From NCBI RefSeq assembly GCF_000155595.1, contig NZ_DS989904.1, forward strand, positions 4,519,987-4,583,986: a stretch of 64,000 nt of DNA. Reading direction: 5' to 3'. Source of the stretch: Synechococcus sp. PCC 7335 (GTDB lineage: Bacteria; Cyanobacteriota; Cyanobacteriia; Phormidesmidales; Phormidesmidaceae). Shown in pieces: positions 19,491 through 29,355 of this stretch (its first letter is position 1; every line of letters starts with the position of its first letter). The translations under genes were made by a program, and so were the position numbers. The notes beneath the pieces were generated by a model. That model ran no database searches and was not told the origin of the DNA. It saw only the letters and a program-made list of their open reading frames with translations.

Positions 19491-21251
19491 ACCCGTTTGC
19501 ACCTTCCATAAGCCCGCATAAATGCCGTCTTTTGCAAGCAAATGCTCATGAGTATCACTTTCAATCAGCTTGCCTTGTTCCATGACATAGATGCAATGAG
19601 CATTGCGAACCGTTGACAAACGATGCGCGATCGCAATAACAGTTCTCTCTTGAGTAATTTTCTCAAGTGACTTTTGAATTGCTGCTTCAGTTTCATTATC
19701 GACTGCCGAAGTTGCTTCATCTAGAACCAAAATCGGTGGGTTTTTTAGCAAAGCTCTTGCAATTGCCAGCCGTTGCCGCTGGCCGCCCGACAACTTTTGA
19801 CCTCGTTCGCCCACTATTGTGTCATATCCATTCGGCAGCGCCGCGATAAAATCATGAGCTTCAGCGACATTCGCCGCTCTTGTGATCTCATCTAGAGTCG
19901 CATTGAAGCTACCGTAGGCAATGTTTTCAGCCACTGTGCCATGGAACAGAAATACATCTTGGCTCACTAGTCCGATCGACCTTCTCAAATCTTTAAGCGA
20001 TAGAGACTGCAGATCTAGGCCATCTAGAAAAATTTGACCAGCATTCACCTCATAGAAGCGCAGTAATAGCTTGACTAAAGTACTTTTGCCTGAGCCGGTA
20101 GATCCGACAATTGCAGTTGTTTTTCCAGCTGGAATTTTAAGAGAGAGGTTTTTGAGAATAGGCTGCCGCTCGTGATAACTAAAAGAAACATCCTCAAAGA
20201 TCACTTCACCACTGACTTGCGCAGTGGGTAAAAGGGTTGTTCCCGGACGAATCGCTACAGGCGTATCTAACAGATTTAGCACTCTATGGGTTGAGGCCAT
20301 CGCTCGTTGATACTGATCGAGCGTTTCACCTAGCCTTGTTAAGGGCCAAAGCAAACGCTGTGTAAGAAAAACCAGCACCGTATAGGTACCTGCCTCTATA
20401 TTACCGGCAGCAGTTGCTAAGCCACCATAGAACAAAATTCCAGTAAATCCAATCAGAATAATGATCCGGATCAATGGAATAAAAGCAGCACTCAAGACAA
20501 TCGCTTGACGATTGCTAGTTTTATAAGCTTGGCTCTCACGCTCTAGCTGCGCTATTTCAAAGTCTTCAGATGTGAAGCTTTTGATAGTAGCAATGCCGGT
20601 GAGGTTGTTGATCAAGCGAGCGTTGATCACTCCGGCTTTATCTCGAACATCCGCATAGCGCGGAGCAAGGAATTTTTGAAAGGCGATCGCGCCCCCGACA
20701 ATCAGTGGCATCGGCACGATAGCCATCCAGGCCAGTCCCGGTGCCAGGACAAAAAACACAACGCCGATAATCAACACCGTTGCCGCCATCTGGATCAGCT
20801 GATTTGCGCCTCTATCTAGAAAGCGCTCTAGCTGATTGATGTCATCGTTCAGCATAGACATCAGCTGCCCGGTACTACGCTCTTCGAAGTAGGCCAACTC
20901 CAATCCCTGCACATGTCCATAAGCATCTATGCGCAGGTCGTGTTCTATCGACTGCGATAGGTTACGCCACAGCAGCTCATACGCATACTGAAAAGCAGAT
21001 TCTAGAATCCAAACGAGGAACGTCAAGGCGGAAAGTAAAATGAACTGCGATCGCAAGTCCACCACACCCCATCTGGCGAGGATGGAATTCTGCTGATCGA
21101 CCACAATATCAATCGCAACGCCAATCAACGCAGGAGGAGCTAGATCAAAAACTGTGTTGAGAAGCGAACAGAGACTTGCCAACCATGCTCTAGACCGATA
21201 CTTTCGGCCATAGGTTAGCAGACGCCTCAACGGATGCGTAGAAGAAGACAT
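19479..21251 (-). CDS. ABC exporter, fused permease and ATPase (MsbA/lipid-A-like type)
   Basis: A half-transporter that should work as a homodimer. Residues about 1-330 form six membrane helices (ABC_membrane). The nucleotide-binding domain has Walker [10 protein letters not shown] at about 381, the Q loop in [11 protein letters not shown], the signature [16 protein letters not shown] at about 484, Walker [11 protein letters not shown] at about 508 and the switch AHRLSTV. Full length at 590 residues. The substrate cannot be read from the sequence; such exporters handle lipids, peptides or drugs. It stands alone, convergent with bicA. Confidence 0.92.
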   Translation of the reverse strand: MSSSTHPLRRLLTYGRKYRSRAWLASLCSLLNTVFDLAPPALIGVAIDIVVDQQNSILARWGVVDLRSQFILLSALTFLVWILESAFQYAYELLWRNLSQSIEHDLRIDAYGHVQGLELAYFEERSTGQLMSMLNDDINQLERFLDRGANQLIQMAATVLIIGVVFFVLAPGLAWMAIVPMPLIVGGAIAFQKFLAPRYADVRDKAGVINARLINNLTGIATIKSFTSEDFEIAQLERESQAYKTSNRQAIVLSAAFIPLIRIIILIGFTGILFYGGLATAAGNIEAGTYTVLVFLTQRLLWPLTRLGETLDQYQRAMASTHRVLNLLDTPVAIRPGTTLLPTAQVSGEVIFEDVSFSYHERQPILKNLSLKIPAGKTTAIVGSTGSGKSTLVKLLLRFYEVNAGQIFLDGLDLQSLSLKDLRRSIGLVSQDVFLFHGTVAENIAYGSFNATLDEITRAANVAEAHDFIAALPNGYDTIVGERGQKLSGGQRQRLAIARALLKNPPILVLDEATSAVDNETEAAIQKSLEKITQERTVIAIAHRLSTVRNAHCIYVMEQGKLIESDTHEHLLAKDGIYAGLWKVQTGEKI

Positions 21252-21429
21252 AGGAAATCAGCGAAAATCGCCAAGGAAGTAGGAGGCTTTCGCTAGGACT
21301 ATAGCAAAATAAATTAGCTGAGTATCCCCGCCAAATTATGCAGATATTGTTCAAATGGCTATAGTTGACCTGCTGTAATTCAGGCATCGATTCAACTACA
21401 GAAACTATGGCCTAAGCGTCTGCTGTTGC

Positions 21430-23640
21430 TCAAGCGATGATTGCTTTAGTCACTATAGAGGTAGCCGGAGAGTTGGCAGTCGCGCTAGGTGTCATCGGAT
21501 TAACTACCACAGGATCGGCAACGACAGAATCAGCAACGACAGAATCAGCAACGACAGGATCGGCAACGACAGGATCAGTAACGACAGAGTCAACAGCTGA
21601 ATTTGCAACTGTCTTTGCCTGATCGCTTTCTCCACTAGCAGCGACGGGAGCAGCTAGCCCTAGATCTTCCGAGATCCAATCAATCACCTGATCGAGAAAT
21701 AAATCAGTATCTGCTACCGGCAGCCGAACCGGAGCAATGTCATGGTTGTCGATCTCGTGTGTAAGGTGATTTTCGGAGGTCAGATTCTCTAGTGCTTGGT
21801 TAAAGTCATCTACCTCAATTTCAGGTGCAATCTTGCTCAAAGGCGGCACAGTACTTTCAGAGATCTCAAATTCCCCTAAGTCGTTGACCACACAGAATGA
21901 ATCTGGCTGCTTAGGCGTCTCCTCTGCTGCAAACATCACTTCAAAAGAGCCTGCAGATTCTACGATCTCAATACCTTTAGCGTCGGCGGTTTCGAGATTC
22001 TCAGCAGCGCTCTTCTTAACCTGAGCCTTGCTGCCAAGATTCGATAGAGAAATGATTTGCGGTTGAGACTTTACAGGATCGGCGCTGTAGCCTTTAGTAG
22101 GACGACTGCTATGACCTTTACCAAGAGGACGATTAGCAGGGCGATTAGCTGCGTGACTGGTCGGAAATATTTCGAGAATTCTCTTTCCTAGCAAAGCCGC
22201 TTTCTTCTCTGCTCTGCGGTGCGACGCTGCTGCAACCGTACTTGCCGCGAGCGCAATCCCTAACAAAGTCTTGGCAACGCTACCGTTTGGAAGTAGCGGT
22301 AATAGGCTTTGCCCAGCTACCAATTGAGCATGATGTGTCGGGATACCACTAACCGCCAGAGCGGCTTCTGGCGAAGTAGCCAAAATGAGATCGCGCTCTG
22401 ATTGATAGCTGTCTAATACGCTCTGCTGGGAAAGCAGCTCACGCTGGAGGCGTTCGTATTCGCCTATATTTCTAGATAAGCGCTGCTGACGACCAATTAG
22501 TGAGGTCTCAAGTGCGGCGAGCTTTCGCTGGCGAAGCTGTTGAACTTTTTGCTGGTGAGTTTCAACTAGCAAAGCGCTGAACGCTTCTGTAGCAGCCTCT
22601 GTAAAATAAGTAGTCCCTAGAGTTTGGCTTCCACCAGCTAGCAGATAGCGGTTGAGTGCTTCTCCAGCAGCAACATGAGTTTTCCCAAGCAACGCTTGAT
22701 ACTCGGCATAGAGCTGGTTGAGTGCGGTGCCATCAGCATTGACTCGGCTATATTCTGTTTGAATGTTCTCTTCTACCGTTGATAGCTGAACCCACAACGC
22801 CTGATAGATTGCATCTTCGGCCAAGATCTGCTCAGCGATATCGACCTCCACATCTGCAAAGGACAGCTGGGTCTTGAGCTGTTCAGCTCGTAGGCGGGTT
22901 TGGTCTAATTCAATATCAAGCTGCCGCTCCTGGCTAGCAACTTCTGTGATTCGATCAGCTAGAGCCTTTTTGTAGGCACTAATATCTCCTTGTCCGTGCT
23001 GCCGCGAAAAATCTTTAAGCTGCTCTTCTAAACGCCCGACTCTAGCAGCCGCAATAGGAAGCTGCGAGCGAATATAGGTCAGTCGGCGACAGCTGTCGGT
23101 CACACAAGCTTTTGCCCGTGCGGTATCAGAAGCTACCTTAGCAACAACAGATTGGACAGCGCTGTTAACTTGCGTGGTATTTGCCTGAGTAGCATAGGAA
23201 AGAGACCAGCTGTAGTCTGCATTAACAGTAGCTGACGGTTGTTGGCTAGCCGACGCTAGGTCGTGGCTATCACTAAAAGCAACAGGTGTCGATGGTTCAA
23301 CCAAGGAAGAGAGTACCTTCGCCTGATTAGAGACAACCCCCAGAGGAATTTGAGCTAGCTGCGTTTGTGAGGACTGCGTTTGTGGGAGCCGCGTTTGTTG
23401 CGAGACTAACTGATGTGAGGTTGCAGACGAATTAACAAACGAGTTCGCAAACGCAGCTTCACCAACGAACGGAACTAGCACCGAAGCTGACGCAATTGCA
23501 ACTGCACGTGATAGGGCATTCTTACCTCTCTTCTGCCAATTGCTTCGAGCCGACAGGCGCTTAAAGGCTTGTCTAACAAAAAAATTGACGGAAGAGAAAT
23601 TGTTGTGAGTGCAGCTAGCTTTTTGCATCGAGATATCCAA
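21430..23640 (-). CDS. Large coiled-coil envelope protein, unknown function
   Basis: Not a family I can name. The first 70 residues contain a basic stretch and a hydrophobic segment ending FVGEAAFA, an unusually long signal-peptide-like region. Residues about 150-420 are charged helices typical of coiled coil (RLEEQLKDFSRQHGQ, RQRKLAALETSLIGRQQRLS). A second hydrophobic segment follows at about 445-470 (LLPNGSVAKTLLGIALAAS), then a basic patch and a long acidic C-terminus ending in five-residue VVADP/VVADS repeats. This layout suggests an anchored envelope or chromosome-organising protein, but that is inference. Start could also be the ATG four codons in. Confidence 0.7.
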   Translation of the reverse strand: MDISMQKASCTHNNFSSVNFFVRQAFKRLSARSNWQKRGKNALSRAVAIASASVLVPFVGEAAFANSFVNSSATSHQLVSQQTRLPQTQSSQTQLAQIPLGVVSNQAKVLSSLVEPSTPVAFSDSHDLASASQQPSATVNADYSWSLSYATQANTTQVNSAVQSVVAKVASDTARAKACVTDSCRRLTYIRSQLPIAAARVGRLEEQLKDFSRQHGQGDISAYKKALADRITEVASQERQLDIELDQTRLRAEQLKTQLSFADVEVDIAEQILAEDAIYQALWVQLSTVEENIQTEYSRVNADGTALNQLYAEYQALLGKTHVAAGEALNRYLLAGGSQTLGTTYFTEAATEAFSALLVETHQQKVQQLRQRKLAALETSLIGRQQRLSRNIGEYERLQRELLSQQSVLDSYQSERDLILATSPEAALAVSGIPTHHAQLVAGQSLLPLLPNGSVAKTLLGIALAASTVAAASHRRAEKKAALLGKRILEIFPTSHAANRPANRPLGKGHSSRPTKGYSADPVKSQPQIISLSNLGSKAQVKKSAAENLETADAKGIEIVESAGSFEVMFAAEETPKQPDSFCVVNDLGEFEISESTVPPLSKIAPEIEVDDFNQALENLTSENHLTHEIDNHDIAPVRLPVADTDLFLDQVIDWISEDLGLAAPVAASGESDQAKTVANSAVDSVVTDPVVADPVVADSVVADSVVADPVVVNPMTPSATANSPATSIVTKAIIA
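21511..21600. repeat. 15-bp in-frame tandem repeat at the 3' end of the coiled-coil gene
   Basis: Five near-identical 15-bp units of the form agaatcagcaacgac, plus a degenerate sixth. On the minus strand they encode VVADP/VVADS repeats. Confidence 0.9.
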
Positions 23641-24003
23641 CTAATTATTTAGCGGGCCTTGTTATTTAGCGGGCCTTGGTACAGATTGCCTGTAAGTATG
23701 TAGCTCTGGCGCAAATCATTAGACTTACAGCACGTTTGCTAAGTTACTCTACAAAGCGAGAAGGAACAGAGCCCATGACATGCTCTAGGTACTCTAAGGG
23801 GCACTGCATCTTTCTTATCTAACGGAGACACCGCTGAAAGACATAGAACCTGCGAGATAGTGACCTAATATTACTGGTTATTGACTGATGTTACCGATTA
23901 TATAGTTACACAGTACCCGGAATGGTCGGTTGTAGAACAGTCTACATAGAGACTTCATGGTTTCTAAAAGCGGGCTACTTAGTCCCTTTATGTAAAAGAA
24001 GAA
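23641..24003. other. Divergent intergenic region, 363 bp
   Basis: Separates the coiled-coil gene from the AGE-family gene and should carry both promoters. It includes two perfect 17-bp tandem units (23645-23678). Nothing else recognised. Confidence 0.5.
23645..23678. repeat. Two 17-bp perfect tandem units
   Basis: ttatttagcgggccttg occurs twice in succession just upstream of the coiled-coil gene start. Confidence 0.9.
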
Positions 24004-25215
24004 ATGATTGATAGCTATCGCAATTTAGCAGACTTATATCGAAGCACGTTGTTTGACAACGTTATTCCTTTTTGGGAAAAGCACTCGGTCGATACTCGAT
24101 ACGGTGGCTACTTTACTTGTCTCAATTCTGAAGGCGTAGTCTATGACACTGACAAATTTGTCTGGCTACAGAACAGACAGGTTTGGACATTTTCTATGCT
24201 CTACAACGCGCTCTACAACGTCAAGAAGCAAACAACAAAGCAGGATAGATGGCTAAACCTGGCCAAAGCTGGCGTAGATTTTCTGGCTAAACACGGTAGA
24301 GACCCAGAAGGAAACTGGTTTTTCTCATTAACTCAGCAAGGAGAACCGTTGATTCAGCCGTACAACGTTTTCTCGGACTGCTTCGCGGCTATGGCATTTA
24401 GTCAGTACGCTCTAGCATCTGGGAGTGAGGCCGCTAAAGAGATTTCGCTTCAGGCTTACCAAAACGTTCTGCGTAGGCAGACCAATCCAAAAGGAAAATA
24501 CAACAAGGCATATCCAGGCACCCGGGTGCTAAAGTCACTAGCGGTGCCGATGATTCTGGCGAACCTATCTTTGGAGATGGACTGGTTGATAGCCGATACG
24601 CAGCTAGATGAAGTGCTAGCTAGAACAGTTCATGAGGTGATGAGTGATTTTCTTGACGAAGAGCGTGGGCTGCTATGCGAGCATGTGGCCGCCGATGGCT
24701 CGCACGTAGATTGCTACGAAGGGCGGCTGATTAATCCTGGGCACGGGATTGAAGCAATGTGGTTCATGATGGCGATCGCCCAGCGACAGCAGAATACACA
24801 TCTTATCGATCAGGCCGTAGAGGTTATCCTTAGCATCCTCGATTTTGCCTGGGACAAGCAGTATGGCGGCCTATACTACTTTATGGATGCGGCAGGGCAC
24901 CCGCCACAGCAGCTAGAGTGGGATCAAAAGCTATGGTGGGTACATCTAGAGACGTTAGTAGCGTTAGCGATGGCATACCGACTGACAGGCCAACAAGACT
25001 GCTGGAGCTGGTATCTAAGGGTACACGACTACGCCTGGAGCCATTTCCCCGATGCTAAGCACGGTGAATGGTATGGCTATCTCAACCGCCGTGGAGAGGT
25101 GCTGCTACCGCTAAAGGGGGGTAAATGGAAAGGGTGTTTTCATGTCCCTAGAGCAATGTACCTCTGCTGGCAAGAGTTTGAGCAGCTAAGTAAGCACCCA
25201 CAGCAAAGTCCATAG
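24004..25215 (+). CDS. N-acylglucosamine 2-epimerase (AGE) family protein
   Basis: AGE-fold (alpha/alpha)6 barrel, expected to interconvert GlcNAc and ManNAc or act on a related sugar. Visible family features are [37 protein letters not shown], the barrel-core [15 protein letters not shown] with conserved His and Glu, and the C-terminal [21 protein letters not shown] and [12 protein letters not shown]. Length 403 residues agrees with cyanobacterial AGE homologues, one of which is a characterised GlcNAc 2-epimerase. Cytoplasmic. It lies 13 bp from arfB and near a NahK-like kinase gene 4 kb downstream, so an amino-sugar role is plausible but not shown. Confidence 0.85.
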   Translation: MIDSYRNLADLYRSTLFDNVIPFWEKHSVDTRYGGYFTCLNSEGVVYDTDKFVWLQNRQVWTFSMLYNALYNVKKQTTKQDRWLNLAKAGVDFLAKHGRDPEGNWFFSLTQQGEPLIQPYNVFSDCFAAMAFSQYALASGSEAAKEISLQAYQNVLRRQTNPKGKYNKAYPGTRVLKSLAVPMILANLSLEMDWLIADTQLDEVLARTVHEVMSDFLDEERGLLCEHVAADGSHVDCYEGRLINPGHGIEAMWFMMAIAQRQQNTHLIDQAVEVILSILDFAWDKQYGGLYYFMDAAGHPPQQLEWDQKLWWVHLETLVALAMAYRLTGQQDCWSWYLRVHDYAWSHFPDAKHGEWYGYLNRRGEVLLPLKGGKWKGCFHVPRAMYLCWQEFEQLSKHPQQSP

Positions 25216-25228
25216 CCACTGACAAATC

Positions 25229-25645
25229 ATGCTAAGAATTTCCCATATGGTGTCGATTCCAGATAGCGAGATAGCGATCAGCGCAGTTCGTTCTCAAGGC
25301 GCAGGTGGCCAAAACGTCAATAAGGTAGCAACAGCAGTACATCTGCGTTTTGATGTAGGCGCGTCTTCTCTACCAGACTTCTACAAGCGGCGGCTGTTAG
25401 CACTTCGAGACAAACGACTGACCAAAGACGGCGTGATCGTGATCAAGTCGCAAGAGCACCGTACTCAGGCTCGAAATAAAGAAGAAGCGCTGATGAGATT
25501 ACAGCAAATGGTGAAGTCAGTCGCGATATTACCGAAGACTCGGCGAGTGACTAAACCGAGTCGGAATGCTAAACGGCGGCGGCTAGAAAACAAGGCAAGG
25601 CGATCGCAGCTAAAAGTTTCCCGTAAGAAAGTCGATCTTGATTAG
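25229..25645 (+). CDS. arfB: Alternative ribosome-rescue factor B (YaeJ), peptidyl-tRNA hydrolase
   Basis: Releases stalled ribosomes by hydrolysing peptidyl-tRNA in a codon-independent way. The catalytic GGQ sits in SQGAGGQNVNKVATAVHLRFD, followed by VIKSQEHRTQARNKEEAL and a basic C-terminal tail (RRVTKPSRNAKRRRLENK) that in ArfB inserts into the mRNA channel. Length of 138 residues is right for ArfB rather than a full release factor. The start may be the ATG at 25229 or the one six codons later (25247). It follows the AGE gene by 13 bp, so co-transcription is likely, though no functional link is known. Confidence 0.92.
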   Translation: MLRISHMVSIPDSEIAISAVRSQGAGGQNVNKVATAVHLRFDVGASSLPDFYKRRLLALRDKRLTKDGVIVIKSQEHRTQARNKEEALMRLQQMVKSVAILPKTRRVTKPSRNAKRRRLENKARRSQLKVSRKKVDLD

Positions 25646-25862
25646 GACATTATGACCAGAACCTCTGAGTGTTTGGAGCTATTGTTCAACGCGACTAGCC
25701 AAACAAGCGTTCTACTGGCCATCTCAGACTCCTTTACAAGAGGATGACTCAGTAGATTTCTTAAGCATCAGTAGACTTCTTGAACATAGGTAGACTACCG
25801 TCAGGTGAATCGACATCAAACAAGCTTCTTAACTCTCGATAAGCAAGACAATTGCACGCTAG

Positions 25863-26810
25863 ATGATGCCAACCAAACCACTGCTAGCTCGGCTAAAGCC
25901 TTATCTACGCTGGGTAATCTTAGGCGGCACGCTCTTTTTCATTGCCAAAACGCTTAAAGATCATTGGCAAGAAGTCGTCGAGATCCAGTTCACAAGTCAA
26001 GCCTGGCTAATGGTGATCCTAGCGTTCATCGTCACCCTGATGGCTCATATTTGGTCGGGCTGGGTTTGGCACTGGATTTTGCGCCTGTTTGACCAGCCGC
26101 TAAGCGGGTTGTGGAGTACACCGATTTATCTTAAGACCAACGTCGCGAAGTATCTGCCTGGCAATGTCTGGCACTTTTTTGGCCGTGTCCGCGCATTGCA
26201 ATCAGTTGGCGCATCTACAGGGACTGCTATCGTCAGCGTAGTGATGGAACCGCTGCTGATGGCAGTAGCCGCAATCATCATCGCTTGTCTAGCCGGTAGT
26301 CAGCTCTCGGGAATTGAAGGGCTGCTTGGCAGCCGACTTGGGCAAATAGCGGTGTTGAGCTTTGCGATCGCCAGTGTGCATCCCCGTGTGCTCAACCCTA
26401 TCCTCCAAACATTAGGCCGAGCCAAAGCAAAAGCACAGAAGCTAGACTTTTCCACAGATAAAAAGATGCTCAGGGCTTACCCAGGCCGAGCACTGCTTGG
26501 CGAAATCGGGTTTGTACTGCTGCGATCGCTTGGATTCATCGCTATCGTTTCAGCCTTTCAACCGCTAAGCTTCGCCGATGGTCAGCCTCTTTTGGCCGCG
26601 TTTAGCTTAGCCTGGCTATTCGGCTTGGTCGTACCGGGCGCACCAGGTGGAATAGGGGTCTTTGAAGCCACTGCCATTTCGCTCCTAGATGCTCAGTATC
26701 CAGTAGCTATCATCCTTAGCAGCGTGGCTGTTTATCGGCTGATTAGCGTACTAACAGAAGTAAGCGCTGCAGGTATCGTTTGGATTCTAGAGCTGCGTAC
26801 AGAACCTTAG
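25863..26810 (+). CDS. YbhN/UPF0104-like integral membrane protein
   Basis: A 315-residue protein with about seven to eight hydrophobic helices. Motifs of the LPG_synthase_TM/UPF0104 family are present: KYLPGNVWHFFGRVRALQSVG, in which KYLPG and the following aromatic-basic pattern are characteristic, and the C-terminal GLVVPGAPGGIGVFEA. Related proteins include the membrane part of lysyl-phosphatidylglycerol synthases and putative lipid-linked sugar flippases. No aminoacyl-transfer domain is attached here. The next gene is a polyprenyl-phosphate glycosyltransferase of GT2 type, a common partner, so a role in moving or using a lipid-linked sugar is an inference. Confidence 0.8.
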   Translation: MMPTKPLLARLKPYLRWVILGGTLFFIAKTLKDHWQEVVEIQFTSQAWLMVILAFIVTLMAHIWSGWVWHWILRLFDQPLSGLWSTPIYLKTNVAKYLPGNVWHFFGRVRALQSVGASTGTAIVSVVMEPLLMAVAAIIIACLAGSQLSGIEGLLGSRLGQIAVLSFAIASVHPRVLNPILQTLGRAKAKAQKLDFSTDKKMLRAYPGRALLGEIGFVLLRSLGFIAIVSAFQPLSFADGQPLLAAFSLAWLFGLVVPGAPGGIGVFEATAISLLDAQYPVAIILSSVAVYRLISVLTEVSAAGIVWILELRTEP

Positions 26811-26993
26811 CGATACAAACCATTGAGAAAGGACTAGAAATTCCTCAATTTGCAAGGACAGGATAAATTTATGAATAAAGTTCATTGATCTTGTGCCTAG
26901 AGTGTCTATTTTTAGTAAGGATTATCGGTAGTTTAGAAGTTAACTTGGCTAGGTCTACCCTCTGTGACTGCCCTATTGTCTTAAATCATCGCC

Positions 26994-28046
26994 ATGATTA
27001 ACGCTTCACTTGAACTGTCGCCCGCTCCCTTATCGCCCAATACTACAGAAGGCGAGGTTGCTCCTCAAAGCTTTAATAGACCAAATCTTTCTATCGTCGT
27101 TCCGATCTACAACGAAGTAGAAACCATCCCTTCGCTAGTATCACGGATTACCAAAGTATTAGAGGAGATGGACGTCACCTATGAGTTTATTTGTGTAGAC
27201 GACGGCTCTACTGACGGCTCAGTCGCACTGCTAAGAGAAATTGCCCAAAAACAGATGGCATCTGGCGATTTTCGAGCAGTTTTGCTGCGGCGTAACTACG
27301 GTCAGTCAGCAGCGATGTCAGCCGGATTTCATCAAGCCAGGGGTAAAGTGATCGTGACGCTAGATGGCGATTTACAAAATGAGCCGGCTGATATCGCAAC
27401 TGTGTATTACAAGCTGCTAGAAGGCTATGACCTTGTGAGCGGCTGGAGAAAAAATCGCCAGGACGATGCGGTCACTCGCCTACTTCCTTCTAAAATCGCC
27501 AATAGTCTGATCGCTAGGGTTACTGGCGTACGGCTGCATGACTATGGCTGCTCACTCAAAGCATACCGGGCAGAAGTGCTAAGTGATATGCATCTTTACG
27601 GAGAGCTGCATCGCTTTTTACCAGCACTAGCTTATATCGAAGGGGCACGAATTACTGAGATTCCGGTCCGGCATCATGCTAGGCAATTCGGTCAAAGTAA
27701 ATATGGCTTGGGACGCACGTTGCGAGTCGTGATGGATTTGTTGACCATCTATTTTATGAAGACGTTTCTTACCCGGCCAATGCACGTGTTTGGACCATTT
27801 GGGATTGTTTCAATCTCGATTGGGTTTGCAATTGGTTTGTACTTGACCTTCGTAAAGCTATTTTTGAATGAGTCAATTGGTAACCGGCCTTTGCTATTGC
27901 TTGCGGTACTCTTATTGCTTTCAGGGATTCAGCTATTTAGCTTTGGGTTACTAGCTGAGCTGAACATGCGAACCTACCACGAGTCACAGCGGCGGCCTAT
28001 CTACCGGGTTCGTGAGGTGCTAGGCGCTTCGGCTAAGAACAGCTAA
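26994..28046 (+). CDS. GT2 glycosyltransferase, polyprenyl-phosphate sugar transferase type
   Basis: GT-A enzyme of the DPM1/GtrB/ArnC group. Visible: LSIVVPIYNEVETIPSLV, the nucleotide-sugar site FICVDDGSTDGSVALLR, NYGQSAAMSAGFHQARG, the metal-binding VIVTLDGDLQNEPADI, and VSGWRKNRQDD. The C-terminus has two hydrophobic helices at about 260-325 that embed it in the membrane. It should load a sugar on undecaprenyl phosphate. The donor is unknown. Preceded by the YbhN-like membrane protein gene with a 183-bp gap. Confidence 0.92.
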   Translation: MINASLELSPAPLSPNTTEGEVAPQSFNRPNLSIVVPIYNEVETIPSLVSRITKVLEEMDVTYEFICVDDGSTDGSVALLREIAQKQMASGDFRAVLLRRNYGQSAAMSAGFHQARGKVIVTLDGDLQNEPADIATVYYKLLEGYDLVSGWRKNRQDDAVTRLLPSKIANSLIARVTGVRLHDYGCSLKAYRAEVLSDMHLYGELHRFLPALAYIEGARITEIPVRHHARQFGQSKYGLGRTLRVVMDLLTIYFMKTFLTRPMHVFGPFGIVSISIGFAIGLYLTFVKLFLNESIGNRPLLLLAVLLLLSGIQLFSFGLLAELNMRTYHESQRRPIYRVREVLGASAKNS

Positions 28047-28380
28047 CCAATTCTTGCGACTTAATCTAAGTCTGGGCTTCTCTGTATAAAAAATGCTAGA
28101 AAGCGTCAGGATCAGCTCATGGTTAATCCACCATGATAGATTTGCTCATAGCTATTTGCTCATAGCTATTTGCTCATAGCTAACTGAGCGTGGCAAGCTG
28201 TATGGGAACTCTCGTGTTACTTGGGACACTTTTATCGACGGATACTGTTGAGATACCGTAGGCAACACAACTTGCAAACGGTTTAATATCAAGACGTTTG
28301 CTATATCAGCAGCTCAGGGCAACGCTGGGTTGTACCATGACCAGTGGGACTAGACCGTCTTTGTTAGGACAGCTTCATCT
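28047..28380. other. Intergenic, 334 bp, upstream of cysH
   Basis: Contains three perfect 14-bp tandem units (28141-28182) and a possible 15-codon leader frame coupled to cysH. Otherwise nothing recognised. Confidence 0.5.
28141..28182. repeat. Three perfect 14-bp tandem units upstream of cysH
   Basis: tttgctcatagcta occurs three times with no mismatch, about 200 bp before cysH. Confidence 0.95.
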
Positions 28381-28384
28381 ATGA
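28337..28384 (+). CDS. Possible 15-codon leader peptide coupled to cysH
   Basis: An ATG at 28337 opens [15 protein letters not shown] and stops at a TGA (28382-28384) that overlaps the cysH start in an ATGA arrangement. The leader and cysH both begin ATG ACC AGT G. It has no Cys or Met beyond the start, so a classical amino-acid attenuator is not indicated. It may be chance. Confidence 0.25.
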   Translation: MTSGTRPSLLGQLHL

Positions 28385-29208
28385 CCAGTGCTTTGCCGCG
28401 CCTTCAACGTTCGAGTGAGGGCAATCCACAGAATCCACCGCTGAGTAATCAATCCCAGCTCGGCCCTAAACTTACGCCTAAGCAGCTAAAGACGCTCAAT
28501 CAAAGATTCGATCGGGCTAAGGCGACTGAGCTAATCGAGTGGGGCGTTAAAACGTTTGGTGACACGCTGGTCATGAGCACTAGCTTTGGAATTCAGTCAG
28601 CAGTGATGTTGGGCTTAGTTACAGAGGTAATTCCTGAGATTCCGGTAGTCTGGGTAGATACAGGCTATCTTCCAGCAGAAACCTATCGTTTTGCCGAGGC
28701 GCTAACGCAGCGATTGTCGCTGAATTTAAAGGTATATCAGTCGCCGCTAAGTCCGGCGCGGATGGAAGCGCTATATGGACGCTTGTGGGAGGAAGGCACG
28801 GTAGAAGCGTTCAATCAATATGACACGATTCGTAAGGTTGAGCCGATGAATCGTGCGCTTGAAGAACTAGGGGCACGTGCTTGGCTAACAGGACTGCGAT
28901 CGCAACAGACAGACCACCGCAAAACGCTCAATCGGATTGATGAACAAGCAGGGCGCTACAAGCTACTGCCGATCTTGCACTGGCATTCTAAAGATGTATA
29001 CGACTACCTAAAAACGCACAATTTGCCGTATCATCCCTTCTTTGAAGAAGGGTATGTCAGTGTAGGTGACTGGCATTCTAGCCGGCCGCTCACCGCTGAT
29101 GACACAGATGCTCGGGCAACTCGGTTTAATGGACTCAAGCAAGAATGTGGCATCCATATCCCACAAACCCCTGAAGAAGCAGAGAGTTTAAATTCTAGTT
29201 CTCTGTAA
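28381..29208 (+). CDS. cysH: Phosphoadenylyl-sulfate (PAPS) reductase
   Basis: Reduces PAPS to sulfite and PAP with thioredoxin, in assimilatory sulfate reduction. Residues about 50-90 have the PP-loop region [17 protein letters not shown] and [33 protein letters not shown] and [19 protein letters not shown] are standard. The C-terminus has the single catalytic cysteine in GLKQECGIH. The CC pairs that bind a 4Fe-4S cluster in APS reductases are absent, which indicates PAPS as substrate. Length 275 residues includes an N-terminal extension of about 25. The sulfotransferases at 5.8-14 kb compete for the same PAPS pool. Confidence 0.93.
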   Translation: MTSALPRLQRSSEGNPQNPPLSNQSQLGPKLTPKQLKTLNQRFDRAKATELIEWGVKTFGDTLVMSTSFGIQSAVMLGLVTEVIPEIPVVWVDTGYLPAETYRFAEALTQRLSLNLKVYQSPLSPARMEALYGRLWEEGTVEAFNQYDTIRKVEPMNRALEELGARAWLTGLRSQQTDHRKTLNRIDEQAGRYKLLPILHWHSKDVYDYLKTHNLPYHPFFEEGYVSVGDWHSSRPLTADDTDARATRFNGLKQECGIHIPQTPEEAESLNSSSL

Positions 29209-29355
29209 TCTAGTTCCCTGTAGTGTAGTTCGCTATAAGAAATGCGCCCCTCAAGAGCGTCTAAACTCCACTTGGATAACGAACATTTCTTTCTATCAAC
29301 AACGATGTAGAAGCTCAGCAGACTGCGCCTTTACGAGATAAATCCCAGATAATAG

